Origin: Steroidobacter gossypii | Lineage (GTDB): Bacteria; Pseudomonadota; Gammaproteobacteria; Steroidobacterales; Steroidobacteraceae | Direction of reading: 5' to 3' | Length of the DNA: 64,000 nt | Assembly: GCF_016801985.1 (NCBI RefSeq) | Contig: NZ_JAEVLS010000002.1 | Location: forward strand, 1,426,001-1,490,000 | In this document: piece after piece, positions 53,572 to 63,090 of the stretch | Layout: each line of letters opens with the position of its first letter | Position numbering within the stretch: position 1 is the stretch's first letter | Translations under genes and position numbers: made by a program | Notes under the pieces: generated by a model | Told to the model about the DNA's origin: nothing | The model's input: the letters and a program-made list of their open reading frames with translations, nothing else | Databases searched by the model: none

Positions 53572-54398
53572 GGTCGCTCTCCCTTCGACTCACGCACCAC
53601 CGACGGCGCAAGCGTCCCGGAGGACAGGCGCTCGGCCTGGCCTTCGAACGCCTGGTTGACGATGCACGCGGCGAGCCGGCCCCGACGCAGGATGAACGAG
53701 CGCGCCACCCGATGGATGATGAGATCGCCCTGCTCGATGCTGAAGTTGAGCAGACTCTCGCTGCCATCCTCATTGCGCACGAACACGGCCGGCCACTCGC
53801 TCTTCGCGCCGAAGGTGAGCCGCGTATGCACGCCATCATCGAACGCGGCAAGCGGCTTCAACGACGCGGGCCCGCGATACCAGTAATCGCGGTTCTGGGC
53901 CCGCTCGTTGCGCGCGCTTGCCAGCGCCTGGTCGATCCGGCGCCGTGCCGGGTCGCCCTCCTCGGGTGAGGGCGGATAGACGAATCGCACGACATACATC
54001 GCCTGCGCGCCGTGCGCATCGGGCGCGCCGCGCGAGACGGTGTAATGAAAGCGATAGGCACGCCGGTCGGTGTACACGACGAAGTTCGTGCCCACGTTCG
54101 CCGCGCGCGGCTTCACGATGAGCTGGTGTTGGTGCGCGCCGAACGTGATGCCTTCCAGATCCCCGCCGCCATGACCTTCGAAGACTTCCCCGGGCTCGAA
54201 CACGAGCTCGATGCTGTAACCGACGAACCCGTAGAGCCGATAGATCTCATCGGGATCGTAGGTGACCGTGCGCACCCGCGCATCGGTGACCCCCGCTGCC
54301 GGCACCGTCTCCGCCTGTGCCGCGCCGAGGAGCGCGCCCGAAACAAACATCGCGACGACGAGGTGACGACAGAGGCGCATCAGGTTTCTCGTGCTCAT
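53568..54398 (-). CDS. virB9: VirB9 T4SS core protein
   Basis: 276 residues from ATG 54398, which overlaps the virB8 stop (ATGA). Signal peptide RHLVVAMFVSGALLGAAQA. TYDPDEIYRLYGFVGYSIEL, NFVVYTDRRAYRFHYTV, NRDYWYRGPASLKPLAAFDD and SFILRRGRLAACIVNQAF are typical VirB9 segments. It forms the outer ring with VirB7 and VirB10. Confidence 0.93.
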   Translation of the reverse strand: MSTRNLMRLCRHLVVAMFVSGALLGAAQAETVPAAGVTDARVRTVTYDPDEIYRLYGFVGYSIELVFEPGEVFEGHGGGDLEGITFGAHQHQLIVKPRAANVGTNFVVYTDRRAYRFHYTVSRGAPDAHGAQAMYVVRFVYPPSPEEGDPARRRIDQALASARNERAQNRDYWYRGPASLKPLAAFDDGVHTRLTFGAKSEWPAVFVRNEDGSESLLNFSIEQGDLIIHRVARSFILRRGRLAACIVNQAFEGQAERLSSGTLAPSVVRESKGERP

Positions 54399-55180
54399 CG
54401 GGCGCTCGCCTCCATGGCCGTCGGATGTGTGCTCGTCGGATGTGTGGCCGCCGTGCCCGTGGCGGCGTCCTGCCCCAGCACCTCCGGCTCCGGCTTGAAG
54501 TCGAGAATGCGAAATCCGAGCGGATTCCAGGCGCGCTGCTGTCGCGCCTGCTCGCTCCACTCGCGCCTGCCGGTGAGTTCGGCGGAGCTTGCATACGCGT
54601 AGCGGATGGTGGCGACCCAGTAGCTCACGTGATCGACGCCGTTGCCGCCGACACGCCGCACCTTCATGTAGCGCACCTGCGCAAGATCGCTCTGCCCGCC
54701 CCCGCGCTCGAAGAAGCTCACCGAGCGCACCTGGGCGCGCACCGTGGTGCCATCCTTGTAGAGATTGAGCGGTGAGGACGGATTGGAGCGCGCCCACGCC
54801 GCCGCCCACGCCTGGTTGCGCTCGGCCGAATGAAACGATCCGCACTGGGCGTAATCGCTTTCGGCGGTGGCGAAGTTGAACCGCTCGCAGGTGGTGACAT
54901 AGAGCGTCAGCAGGTGTCGCGTGAGTGCTTGTGGCAAGTCCTCGCTTCCCGCGAACACCGGCACCGTATCGACGACGCCCGTCGCGGAATCGACCCGGAT
55001 CAGAAAGGGCTGCGTCTGTTTCAGCGGACTCATCACGACGATGGCCGCGGTCGCCGCCATCGCACACGCCCAGCCCGCGCAGGCAACCCAGCGCGTCGTG
55101 CGCAGCGTCGCCTGCCGGTGCGCCTCCCGATCCGCATCCCAGGACGCCGCCTCCGCGAGATACGCGTCGACCTCACTCAT
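54395..55180 (-). CDS. virB8: VirB8 inner-membrane assembly protein
   Basis: 261 residues from ATG 55180 (MSEVDAYLAEAASWDADRE). Membrane helix at about 33-52 (VACAGWACAMAATAAIVVMS), then the periplasmic NTF2-like domain (PFLIRVDSATGVVDTVPVF, SPLNLYKDGTTVRAQVRSVS, YWVATIRYAY). An extra Thr/Pro/His tail repeats T-H-P-T. It overlaps virB7 by eight bases. Confidence 0.9.
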   Translation of the reverse strand: MSEVDAYLAEAASWDADREAHRQATLRTTRWVACAGWACAMAATAAIVVMSPLKQTQPFLIRVDSATGVVDTVPVFAGSEDLPQALTRHLLTLYVTTCERFNFATAESDYAQCGSFHSAERNQAWAAAWARSNPSSPLNLYKDGTTVRAQVRSVSFFERGGGQSDLAQVRYMKVRRVGGNGVDHVSYWVATIRYAYASSAELTGRREWSEQARQQRAWNPLGFRILDFKPEPEVLGQDAATGTAATHPTSTHPTAMEASAR

Positions 55181-55442
55181 GCGCTTGCCGCTGCGAGGAG
55201 CGGTCCTCCATGTCTTGACCGACGTCGGCGCCAGCATCTCTATCTCTGTCGCCCGCTGTGTCCGCCTCCATTCCCACGGATGAAAGAACATTGATGGGCT
55301 CGAGACGGCCATCGCAGGAGGGCGCGTTCATGGCGCACCCCTGCAGCAGCGCGAGCGCGGACACGCCGATGAGCATGCGCCGCCATCGTCCTTCGCCCGC
55401 GGGCGCGCGACAGCACCGAACAACCAGATCCACGATCCTCAT
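55173..55442 (-). CDS. virB7: VirB7-like lipoprotein
   Basis: 89 residues from ATG 55442 (GGGAG upstream) or 67 from ATG 55376. Lipoprotein signal RRMLIGVSALALLQGC with lipidated Cys; the short mature part starts AMNAPSCDG and ends in a Asp/Arg-rich tail. Length and place between virB6 and virB8 identify it as VirB7, which anchors the core complex in the outer membrane. Confidence 0.78.
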   Translation of the reverse strand: MRIVDLVVRCCRAPAGEGRWRRMLIGVSALALLQGCAMNAPSCDGRLEPINVLSSVGMEADTAGDRDRDAGADVGQDMEDRSSQRQAHE

Positions 55443-55461
55443 GAATGTGACTCCCTGTCTC

Positions 55462-56475
55462 TTACGCGGATCCAACCGAATTGGGCCGGCGCGCCGCGCT
55501 CCACAGCGCACGCGCCGTCCTTGATAATCCCTGTCGCGAGTAGTAACCCGCCTTGCGCGTGAGCGAATCGAGCCGGCCGGTTTCGCGGTCCATGAGCCCC
55601 CGACCGAAGTCACGCGCGCCGCTCGATGCCGTATCGAGTCCCCACGACACCGCCGCGCTCACCACGCCAAAAGAACTCAGCGCAAGCCCGCTCGCAAGAC
55701 CCGCAGCGATGGGCATCACCTGGCGCATCACGAGCAAGGTGAGCCCCGCCGCGACACACAATCTGATTGCGTCAGCCACCTGCACGTTCCCTCCGGTCGC
55801 AAGCACATGGTCAGCAGTGCGCGTCACTACGGTCAACATGAGGGCTGCAACGAGACCGACGAGGATCGTGATGAATGCGTAGTTCGCGAGCTGCGCAATC
55901 CAGCTCTCAAAGAACCTCTTGGTGGTATCGAACATGAGCAGTGCGATGAAAAATGGCCCTAGAGCCAACAACACCGACAATGCGATGCGTGAGAGCACCA
56001 GAAGAAACATCGTGTACACAGCTGTCACGCCGACGATGATCTGCACACCAAAGGCGGCGAAGTAAACAGATAGGTCAAACTCAAGAAGGCTCGCGCGCTG
56101 ACTGAGAGCCGCCGCTACGTCGTTACCCGCAGCGAGTACTCCATCCACCACGACAACAGAATCATGATGACCGATCACGTGAGCGGCTAGGACGGAGGGT
56201 GCGAAGAAGAAAGTATCAACGATGATCTCGTTGTAGTACCACAATGAGAGTGAGATACCGAGAATGATCGCTAACAAGAATATCCTCTTGACGCCGGTAA
56301 CAAATGGCTCCTCGATTTGGCCCATCAGATGCAGGTATCCCCAGACTACGATGTAAAGGGTCGCCAGAGTCACGATCACAGGCTCCAGGACTCCAGCGAT
56401 TGTCGCGGTGGTACTACTGACGTAATCCTCGAGGATTCGATTCAGCCAGGCGGAGAACTCCGCAAAGAATCCCAT
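55462..56475 (-). CDS. virB6: VirB6 polytopic T4SS protein
   Basis: 337 residues from ATG 56475 (AGG upstream; a GTG at 56484 is possible). Six or more membrane helices (VIVTLATLYIVVWGYLHLM, IFLLAIILGISLSLWYY, IIVGVTAVYTMFLLVL, IALSVLLALGPFFIALLMF) and the conserved ALGPFF. It forms part of the inner-membrane channel. Local base composition is AT-richer than the flanking vir genes. Confidence 0.9.
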   Translation of the reverse strand: MGFFAEFSAWLNRILEDYVSSTTATIAGVLEPVIVTLATLYIVVWGYLHLMGQIEEPFVTGVKRIFLLAIILGISLSLWYYNEIIVDTFFFAPSVLAAHVIGHHDSVVVVDGVLAAGNDVAAALSQRASLLEFDLSVYFAAFGVQIIVGVTAVYTMFLLVLSRIALSVLLALGPFFIALLMFDTTKRFFESWIAQLANYAFITILVGLVAALMLTVVTRTADHVLATGGNVQVADAIRLCVAAGLTLLVMRQVMPIAAGLASGLALSSFGVVSAAVSWGLDTASSGARDFGRGLMDRETGRLDSLTRKAGYYSRQGLSRTARALWSAARRPNSVGSA

Positions 56476-56548
56476 GGCCCTCACCTATCCTTTGGTTGAC
56501 ATCCGATGATCTGATGCGACATGGCGATCATTCACATCCAATGCCTTG

Positions 56549-57262
56549 TCACAGCCCGATCGGCGGCAGATCTCGCAGCGATCCGAACGCATTGATCGCC
56601 TCCTCTCGCATTCGCTGCTCGCGTGCCGCCTCCTCTGCCTGCGCCAGCTGATACAGCACCTGCAGCTTCGTATTCTCATTCATCAGCATGGTGCTCTCGG
56701 CCTGGATGCGCGCCTGCAGATCGAGTACCGCCTTCTGATCATCGGCGCGTCCGATCGCATCGATGAGCTGCTGGATGGATCCGAACCGATCACCCGATCG
56801 ATTCAGGGCCTCTCTCGTCATCACCTGCAGCATCGCTTTGGAGCGACGGGACGACTCGAGCAGCTGCCGATCGGTCTCTGACAGCGAGTGAAGCTGAGCG
56901 GGAGTGAGCACCGCGTTGTCCGCGATCACCCGCTGCATCTCGCGCGCGATCGCGCCGTAGCTCACGCTCGTCTGACTCAGCAGCTCGGCAAGCTCACGCC
57001 ATTGCCCCGGCAGATAGTTTCGAGGCACATCGGAGAGCAATCGCTCCATGCCCCTGCGTCCGGAGATGGATCGATACTCCGCCTCGGCCTGCGCGAGTTG
57101 ATCGCGCGCGGTCGAGAGCTGCTCCTGCATCGTTCTGACCTGCTGCATCAGCTGGGTGATGGCGCCCACATCCACCACCGCCCACTGCGCGTTCGCCATG
57201 GGCGCAAGGCCCATCAAAAGCGCTGCCAAACCCGCCAAATGCGTCCATCGGTTCGCTTTCAT
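56549..57262 (-). CDS. virB5: VirB5-like minor pilus protein
   Basis: 237 residues from ATG 57262, GGAG upstream. Signal peptide LAGLAALLMGLAPMANA, then a mostly helical, coiled-coil protein (QLMQQVRTMQEQLSTARDQ, MLMNENTKLQVLYQLAQAEE) typical of VirB5/TrbJ. It caps the pilus and may influence host recognition. Confidence 0.85.
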   Translation of the reverse strand: MKANRWTHLAGLAALLMGLAPMANAQWAVVDVGAITQLMQQVRTMQEQLSTARDQLAQAEAEYRSISGRRGMERLLSDVPRNYLPGQWRELAELLSQTSVSYGAIAREMQRVIADNAVLTPAQLHSLSETDRQLLESSRRSKAMLQVMTREALNRSGDRFGSIQQLIDAIGRADDQKAVLDLQARIQAESTMLMNENTKLQVLYQLAQAEEAAREQRMREEAINAFGSLRDLPPIGL

Positions 57263-57284
57263 GTCGCACTCCATTGCATGCGTT

Positions 57285-59731
57285 TCACGGTCCACCATTG
57301 CCATCCATGAACCGGGACAGCCACGCGCCCGGATCCGATCCGAACTGCTCGATCAGCCGATGCAGTCGATCGATCCCTTCGCGCCGGGCCGAGATCACCG
57401 AGAGCTCCGCGGCGAATCCGCGAAGGTCGAGCTCGCACAGCACGCTTGCGTGCCCCTGCTTCACCAGGAACATGCGCGAGCCCGGCTCGATCTGCTCCTT
57501 GATCAGCGTGAACTCGCGCTCGGTGAGGCCGAACCCCTCGATGTAGTCGTCGCTGGCGGCGTTCGGGTTCGGGAAGAAGATCTTGGTCGCGGTCTGCTCG
57601 ACCAGCGTGCGCGCGATGGGACTTGCGAGCACCGAGCGTGCGGTCTGGGTCGCCATGCACAGCGCTCCATTGAGCTTGCGCCACGTCTTGGGCGCGTTGT
57701 CCGCAAAGCTCTGAAAGTCAGGATCGGCAAGCGCGTTCGAGAACTCATCCACCCAGCACACGAGCCTGCGTCCATCGACCAGGCGCTCCACCAGATGGAA
57801 GAGATACCGGTTCACCGGTCCGCGCAGCACCTCGTGCGCAAGAAAGTGCGTCACGTCGAAGCCCACGATGGCATGCCGGCCCAGTCGGGGGATGATCGCG
57901 TCCGTCTCGTTGTCGAACGCCCACGCGTACTCGCCCTGCGTCGCCTGACACCATCGCGACAGGCGCGCATAGACGCCATCGCGTCGCGTGGAGTCCGTGA
58001 ACTCGATCAGTCGTGACAGCCGGCGCGCCTCGGGCGCAAGCGCAAGCGTGCCACGCAGCGCCTGCTCGAGATCGGTATGCTCGTGGGCATCGAGCGGCGT
58101 GGCGCCTCGCACGAGCATGGACACCCAGCGTTTCAGGAACTCGATGTTCGCAGGCGAGGGATCCAGTTGCAGTGGATTGAAGCCGTCGGCTCGCCATTGC
58201 GAAGCGCGAGGTACTCCCCGTCCAGCGCGCGCACCAGAATCTCGAGGCCATAGTCCTTATCAAACACCACCTGCGTGACACCCTTTCGGTGGAGCATCGA
58301 CACCAGAAAGCCGATGACCACGGTCTTGCCCGTGCCGGTCGGCCCGCAAATGAACGTGTGCCCCGTGTCCTTGCGGCTGCCGCCATCGGGCTCGCGCGGA
58401 TCCGAGGCATGCAGATTGAAGTAGTACGGCGAGCGTGCGCTCGTGATGAGCAGCGTCAGCGCCTCCCCCCAATGATTGCCGGTCGCCCGTCCGACCGGAT
58501 GGTTGTGCAGCGGCGCCATCGCGGCGAAGTTGCGCGAGGTGATCGGCGCCTTTCGGGGGCGCAGGGCGAAGTTCGCCGGCAGCTGCGCCCAGAACGCCGC
58601 CTCGAGCGCCAGATCCTCCCGCGCCACGGTCATGCCGCAGTCCGCAAGCAGCGTACGCGCGAGCGCAATGTGATCGTTCAGCTGTTTCATGGCCGTCGAG
58701 GCATCGCCGGCATGCGCCGGGATCGCCTCGGTGAGCACCTGCAGGCTCAGGTGATGATCGCCCATCACGAACTCGTTCGCCGTCAGCGCATCGAGCGCAT
58801 CCTTCAACGCCTCGGATTGTGAGATGGCGAAGTCGCCCGCGTTCGACATCCGGTGATACTGTCGCTGCAGTAGCCCCTGGCCGGTCGCCTTCGTGAGGAA
58901 CGTGAAGGACTGCGTGAGCACGAACTCAAACGGCGCGGTCAGCAGCGCGTTGTACATCCCGACGGTGGTCGGCGTCGGATACTCTTTGATGCCGAGCATC
59001 GCGCCGAAGCGCGTCTGCGTGGGCGAGCGATACTCAATGGTCTCCGAGCCGAAGAGCGGCCGGCCGGTCGCGAGCACGTCGCGAATCGGCGCGCGAGGCA
59101 GCGGCCTCATCTGTCGCTCCGCGTTCATCAGCATCGACAGGAACTCGACCGGCGCCGAGAAATCCCGCTCGCCCCGGCGCTCGATGCCGAGTCGCTCCGG
59201 CTCATACCGCTCGAGCGCGGCGATCAGCGTCTGCGCGAGCTTCTCGCACGCATCGAGCGCATCGTCGAGATCGACCACCGCGGCTCGATCGGCCCTCTGC
59301 ATTCGTAACAGCGTGCCCAGCGCGCCCGTGGCAGCGCCGACGAACGGCCGGTAGACGATCGAGAGATACAACTCGTTCAACATCAGCGTCTGGCCGGCGA
59401 GGCGTTGCATGTACTTCTGATGAAGCGCGCCCGCAAAGCCTTCCGGCGCATCGCCCGGCAAAGCCACCCGCTCCCGCCGCCGCACGAGGTGCGTCCAGAG
59501 ACTCACGTGGGCGCTCGCGACGTTCCGCCAGGTCACATTGAGGCGCTCATGCCAGTTATTCAGGTCATCATCGTCCGCCGTCTCGAACGCAAGGCCCTGC
59601 AGACGAAACACCTGCAGATAATCTCCCGCCTCGGTGTTCACGATGTGAGGCGACACATGGCGCGAGTAAGGCACGTGGTGGGAAGCCGGCAGCTCCACTT
59701 TCGCAAGGCTCAAGCGATGTTGGTCTCTCAT
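57285..59731 (-). pseudogene. virB4: VirB4 T4SS ATPase, single frameshift
   Basis: From ATG 59731 (ATGA overlap with virB3) the frame gives VELPASHHVPYSRHVSPHIV and FICGPTGTGKTVVIGFLVS (Walker A), up to LALRNGEPT near 58190. The remaining 300 residues (FNPLQLDPSPANIEFLKRW, LVCWVDEFSNAL Walker B, MATQTARSVL) continue in another frame to 57285. One base missing in ACGGCTTC (expected ACGGGCTTC) explains it. Joined length is about 815 residues, as usual for VirB4. All motifs are otherwise perfect, so it is either a very recent mutation or a sequence error. Confidence 0.9.
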
Positions 59732-60117
59732 CGCGGCGGTCTCCTCAGCCCGTGCGCCACGATCGGCTCCATCGACCGCCGCCGTACTCCGGCGCGATTC
59801 GGAAGGTCGATGCGAAGCGGCGAGTAGCTCGAGGCGGACCAGTGCCGCAGCGTGGTGAACGCTGCGAGTACGCGTGTTCTCGCCGCCAGGATGAGCAACG
59901 AGAAGATCCGCGGATCGCGCGCGCACAGCAGTGCGCACAGCCCATGGATTGGCGCCGCGATCAGCAGCATCACGAGGTTCTTGGTGAGGATGAAGGCCTG
60001 CATGGTGATGATGAGATTCATCAGAAGCGCCTCGTACGCCACTCCCCACCGCGTGGGCGGCCGCGTGACCGCCACGAACAGCACATCGGCCACCAGTCCT
60101 TCGTTACGTCCGCTCAT
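59728..60117 (-). CDS. virB3: VirB3 inner-membrane protein
   Basis: 129 residues with VFLVAVTRPPT-type start (LFVAVTRPPTRWGVAYEALL), membrane helices LIITMQAFILT and LVMLLIAAPIHGLCALL, and DPRIFSLL, all typical of VirB3. The C-terminal 45 residues are longer than usual. It precedes virB4 with a four-base overlap. Confidence 0.88.
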   Translation of the reverse strand: MSGRNEGLVADVLFVAVTRPPTRWGVAYEALLMNLIITMQAFILTKNLVMLLIAAPIHGLCALLCARDPRIFSLLILAARTRVLAAFTTLRHWSASSYSPLRIDLPNRAGVRRRSMEPIVAHGLRRPPR

Positions 60118-60129
60118 TGCTGCCTCATC

Positions 60130-60435
60130 TCACACGCCAAAGATTCCACGCATCCAGGTGACGAGCTGGGGCGCACCGAAGATCAGCGCGATCCCCACGA
60201 TGCACCCGACGGCAAGCCCCCAGCTGATCCGACCCACGAGCGCTGCGATGCCCAGGCCGATGATGAAGAGCGCTGCGATCGGCATCGCAATCCCGAGCGC
60301 CCAGGTGAGCAGTGAGTCCGCGCCGGTATCAAAGGGCGAGGTCTGCGCGTGCGCCACGAGCGGCGCCGCTTGCAACACCAGGAGTCCGATCGCGATCCGC
60401 CGCGTGCCCGCATTGCCTGCCTGTGACTGCCGCAC
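60130..60435 (-). CDS. virB2: VirB2 major pilin
   Basis: 101 residues from GTG 60435, with GGAAGGGG upstream. Signal LLVLQAAPLVAHA, then two helices (LLTWALGIAMPIAALFIIGLG and WGLAVGCIVGIALIFGAPQLV) joined by the conserved GRISW loop. It is the first gene of the T4SS operon. Confidence 0.9.
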   Translation of the reverse strand: MRQSQAGNAGTRRIAIGLLVLQAAPLVAHAQTSPFDTGADSLLTWALGIAMPIAALFIIGLGIAALVGRISWGLAVGCIVGIALIFGAPQLVTWMRGIFGV

Positions 60436-60784
60436 GATGTGTCCCCTTCCTTAGGTCCTGTGCGTCATCTCAGCAGCATCGATCATGTCTTTGCAGGGTG
60501 GGTTTCGCCGAATGATCGGCGAAACCCGGGGTACAAAATCACCAGCGTTCGCGCTTGGCGCCCGTGACCGCTCGTCGACAACGCGCATTGCGCGCGTGCT
60601 CGCGAAGCGCGGCTGATCGCCGCACCGTTCGACACCGCCTCGTTGAGTTGGAAACGTCCCCGAGATGTCACCGGATGACCAGAGCGCAGCAGCCGTGAAC
60701 GTTGGTTTGTTCCGAAGCTGTATGACGGTGTGAGCGACCCGTCGTCGCGCACCGTTGTTCCGTTCGAGTGGAACGGGTGGGGTT
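60436..60784. other. Intergenic region upstream of the virB operon
   Basis: 350 bases between virB2 and the FlhD-like gene end. It contains a REP-like inverted repeat (60497) and should hold the T4SS promoter; no other gene is seen. Confidence 0.4.
60497..60543 (+). repeat. REP-like repeat, copy 1
   Basis: Contains perfect 12-bp arms GGGTTTCGCCGA / TCGGCGAAACCC around ATGA, followed by a shared ACAAAATCA tail. An inverted copy lies at 61431-61480. Confidence 0.9.
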
Positions 60785-61387
60785 CTAGAAGAGGCTTTGC
60801 TGTCGGATCTCCGATAGCGTCTCCACCGTCGGAACTTCCAGAATCGGTTTGCTACCCGAGATCTTCAGATGCATTCGCCAATATGAAGGAAGATCGTCGA
60901 ATCGCAATCTCAGGTGACGATGATGTTGATCGGCCAGCTGCTCGATCTGCGCCGGATCGAGCGATGACACGACGCGCGTCACCGCCGGCACCATTCCGCA
61001 GAGTATCGAGGCCAAGCCGTGATCCGCGCGCGCAATGATCCAGGCCAATGTGATCGTCTCGCGCATCAGTTCGGCGGCGACTCTGGGCGAGAAGTAGCCT
61101 TGCGCGCCTGGCTTTCGTTCGAGCGGTCGTCGCTCGCACGCCCAGCGCCACCACATGGCGTCCGAGAAGCGGACATCGAGCAGCAGGACGGGCTGGTTGG
61201 CGGCGCGCTCGCGCGCCGAGCGGTCGAGACCGCGCCAGAGCGCAAGATTCCTCGAGATGGCGGGCGGCGCTGGCGCGGCATCGGATCTTGCAAGCTGCGC
61301 CATGAGTTCCAGACCTCTGCAGTTCAATGCGCGGATCAGTCCGAGCAGGTGTCGGAGCTCTGCCCGATGTCCATCCTGATTAGACAT
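60785..61387 (-). CDS. FlhD-like transcriptional activator subunit
   Basis: 200 residues from ATG 61387 (an upstream start at 61480 would include a repeat). Residues about 95-170 align with FlhD: AELMRETITLAWIIARADHG, ILCGMVPAVTRVVSSLDPAQ, IEQLADQHHRHLRLRFDD; compare FlhD LSYLLLAQRLI, LGINEEMATTLAALTLPQM, VKLAETNQLVCHFRFD. An N-terminal part of about 90 residues is extra. With the divergent FlhC-like gene it would form an activator like SetDC of SXT or BisDC of ICEclc, switching on transfer genes. Confidence 0.72.
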   Translation of the reverse strand: MSNQDGHRAELRHLLGLIRALNCRGLELMAQLARSDAAPAPPAISRNLALWRGLDRSARERAANQPVLLLDVRFSDAMWWRWACERRPLERKPGAQGYFSPRVAAELMRETITLAWIIARADHGLASILCGMVPAVTRVVSSLDPAQIEQLADQHHRHLRLRFDDLPSYWRMHLKISGSKPILEVPTVETLSEIRQQSLF

Positions 61388-61430
61388 GTGAGTCGACCGG
61401 TTGCCATCCAAGCCTTCATTGTTGACACAT

Positions 61431-61480
61431 CCACCCTGATTTTGTTTCCTGGGTTTCGCCGATCGTTCGGCGATATCCAC
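61431..61480 (-). repeat. REP-like repeat, copy 2 (inverted)
   Basis: GGGTTTCGCCGA / TCGGCGATATCC arms around TCGT with the ATTTTGT flank, opposite to the copy at 60497. It falls in the divergent promoter region of the FlhD-like and FlhC-like genes. Confidence 0.9.
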
Positions 61481-61550
61481 TCTTCCCTAATTTGCGATTT
61501 TGGTGTAGCAGTGATGGCGACGAGGTACTTGCCGCTCAAGGACGCGGAAG

Positions 61551-62237
61551 ATGAACAAGGACACCGTGGACAGCCGCATGGAACGCGAGCTGCGTCGACG
61601 TCATCTGGCGATGAGACTGATCCGCCATCAGGCGCGCACGCACACCATCCAAGAGTTCACAGGTCTCACTCGTCATCAGCAGGCCACATTGAGGCGCCAG
61701 GCCGGCATCCCGACCGATAGCCGCATCCGGGGACCTGCGCCTACGTCCTTCGAAGACTTCTTCACCTCCGCAAGAACGCAGAATGAGAGCGCGGTGTTGG
61801 CGCTCCTATATCGCGCGCTCGGCCCGTCGAAATTTGTCAGGCGCCATGGCGGCTGGGAGGCGGCGGTCGAGCGCGGCGAGCAATTGTGCGATGTCTACGA
61901 GACCTGGCGAGCCTTCTTCCCGAGTTCACGCTTCGAGTTTGATCGGCTCATCCTGCTGGGTGAAGGGCTCGCTCGCGGTCAAGAGATCTCCTTCGCCAGT
62001 TGCCGCAGTTGTCATGCGCTGCTGCTGATCGATCTGCTGGGTCCCAATCGGAGGCTCTGCGTTCACTGCTCGCGCGCCCGACGCGAGGAGCACGCTCGGC
62101 GGACGAATGGAAGACGACCTCGGCAGGCGAAAGAGATCGATCTCGCCCTCTACGGCCTTCAGCTCGTCGGTGGAAAGATCCTGCGCGAGCGCAATGGCAT
62201 CTACACGCTCGTGGACGACGACCCTGCGCCTGCCTGA
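61551..62237 (+). CDS. FlhC-like transcriptional activator subunit
   Basis: 228 residues. The N-terminal helix RRHLAMRLIRHQARTHTIQE and TGLTRHQQATLRRQ resemble FlhC's DNA-binding start. A four-Cys zinc site (FASCRSC, LCVHCSRAR) is in the place of FlhC's CCN/CxxC. Central ALLYRALG and WRAFFPSSRFEFDRLILLGEGL fit the FlhC core. It is divergent from the FlhD-like gene. Transfer control by an FlhDC-type complex is established for SXT and ICEclc; here it is inferred. Confidence 0.82.
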   Translation: MNKDTVDSRMERELRRRHLAMRLIRHQARTHTIQEFTGLTRHQQATLRRQAGIPTDSRIRGPAPTSFEDFFTSARTQNESAVLALLYRALGPSKFVRRHGGWEAAVERGEQLCDVYETWRAFFPSSRFEFDRLILLGEGLARGQEISFASCRSCHALLLIDLLGPNRRLCVHCSRARREEHARRTNGRRPRQAKEIDLALYGLQLVGGKILRERNGIYTLVDDDPAPA

Positions 62238-62249
62238 GATACGGTGGGT

Positions 62250-62543
62250 CTATTCCTGGCTCGATGGTCCTTCGGTCGATGCAGGAGAATTTAATCCCAC
62301 CGGAGGCCGATCCCGTAGCGATCCCCAACTATCTTTGGACGCAGCTGCCCTTGCGTTGATGCAATCGGGATCGTTGCGGAGTTCACCCGGATTGTTGGCG
62401 CACTCCTCGACCTTCTTGTTCATGAGATCCCGATCGGCGAGGTACTGCTCCACCGTGTACTGAGCCTTCTTGGGCTCGTGCGAGCAGCCGGTTGCGCCGA
62501 TCGCGATCCCCGCGATGATAGATGCGAGCACCGTCAGCTTCAT
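62250..62543 (-). CDS. EexN-family entry-exclusion lipoprotein
   Basis: 97 residues with lipoprotein signal ASIIAGIAIGATGC. The mature part has YTVEQYLADRDLMNKKVEEC and NNPGELRNDPDCINARAAA, the conserved EexN core with two Cys. EexN proteins in the cell envelope block redundant transfer into cells that already carry the element. It converges on the FlhC-like gene. Confidence 0.88.
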   Translation of the reverse strand: MKLTVLASIIAGIAIGATGCSHEPKKAQYTVEQYLADRDLMNKKVEECANNPGELRNDPDCINARAAASKDSWGSLRDRPPVGLNSPASTEGPSSQE

Positions 62544-63090
62544 ATACTACTCCGTGTATTTGCGAGCTTCATAAACATCATAGCACTTCACTCGTACGGC
62601 ACGGTTAAGCGACTTCCGAACTGTACGACGATGCGTGGGCCGGCCGTCCTTTGTGTCTGCGGTGTCTCGCCTATCGGGTGCGTCTCTTGACGAAACCCGC
62701 GGGGGATTTCATTGTGAACATGCAGAGAAGAGCTGGATCGATCCAGGCCCTCGCGTGCTCAGCGAGCGGACGCCGTTGATGTGGTCAGTGTCGGATGAGC
62801 GCGTGGCGTAAGGCGAAGATCGCACCCGTATCTCTTTGCTGAATGGAGTTCACGACCGCCAGAGTGTGCGTCGTCATTCACACCGCTGACAGCACTGTGA
62901 TCGGGACTTGGTTGCCGACCTGCAGCGCCTCCTGGGGATAATGCGATCGATACAGGTTACCTTCGAGGAGATCACGACGACGTGTGTCACCGTTTCGATG
63001 GCGTTCAGCACCGCGCGCTATCGCTGCGTCCGGTAAGGAGATCGAGAGCCCCGGCCAAGCGTTGCGAGGCATTGCCGTTGGTGAAAACAC
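62544..63090. other. Region without recognised gene
   Basis: About 550 bases. A minus-strand frame at 62878-63090 shows no known domain. No RNA gene or mobile element end seen. Confidence 0.3.

Noticed and set aside
60483-60752. 89-residue minus-strand frame upstream of virB2
   Set aside because: Runs through the REP-like palindrome and has no domain or start signal.
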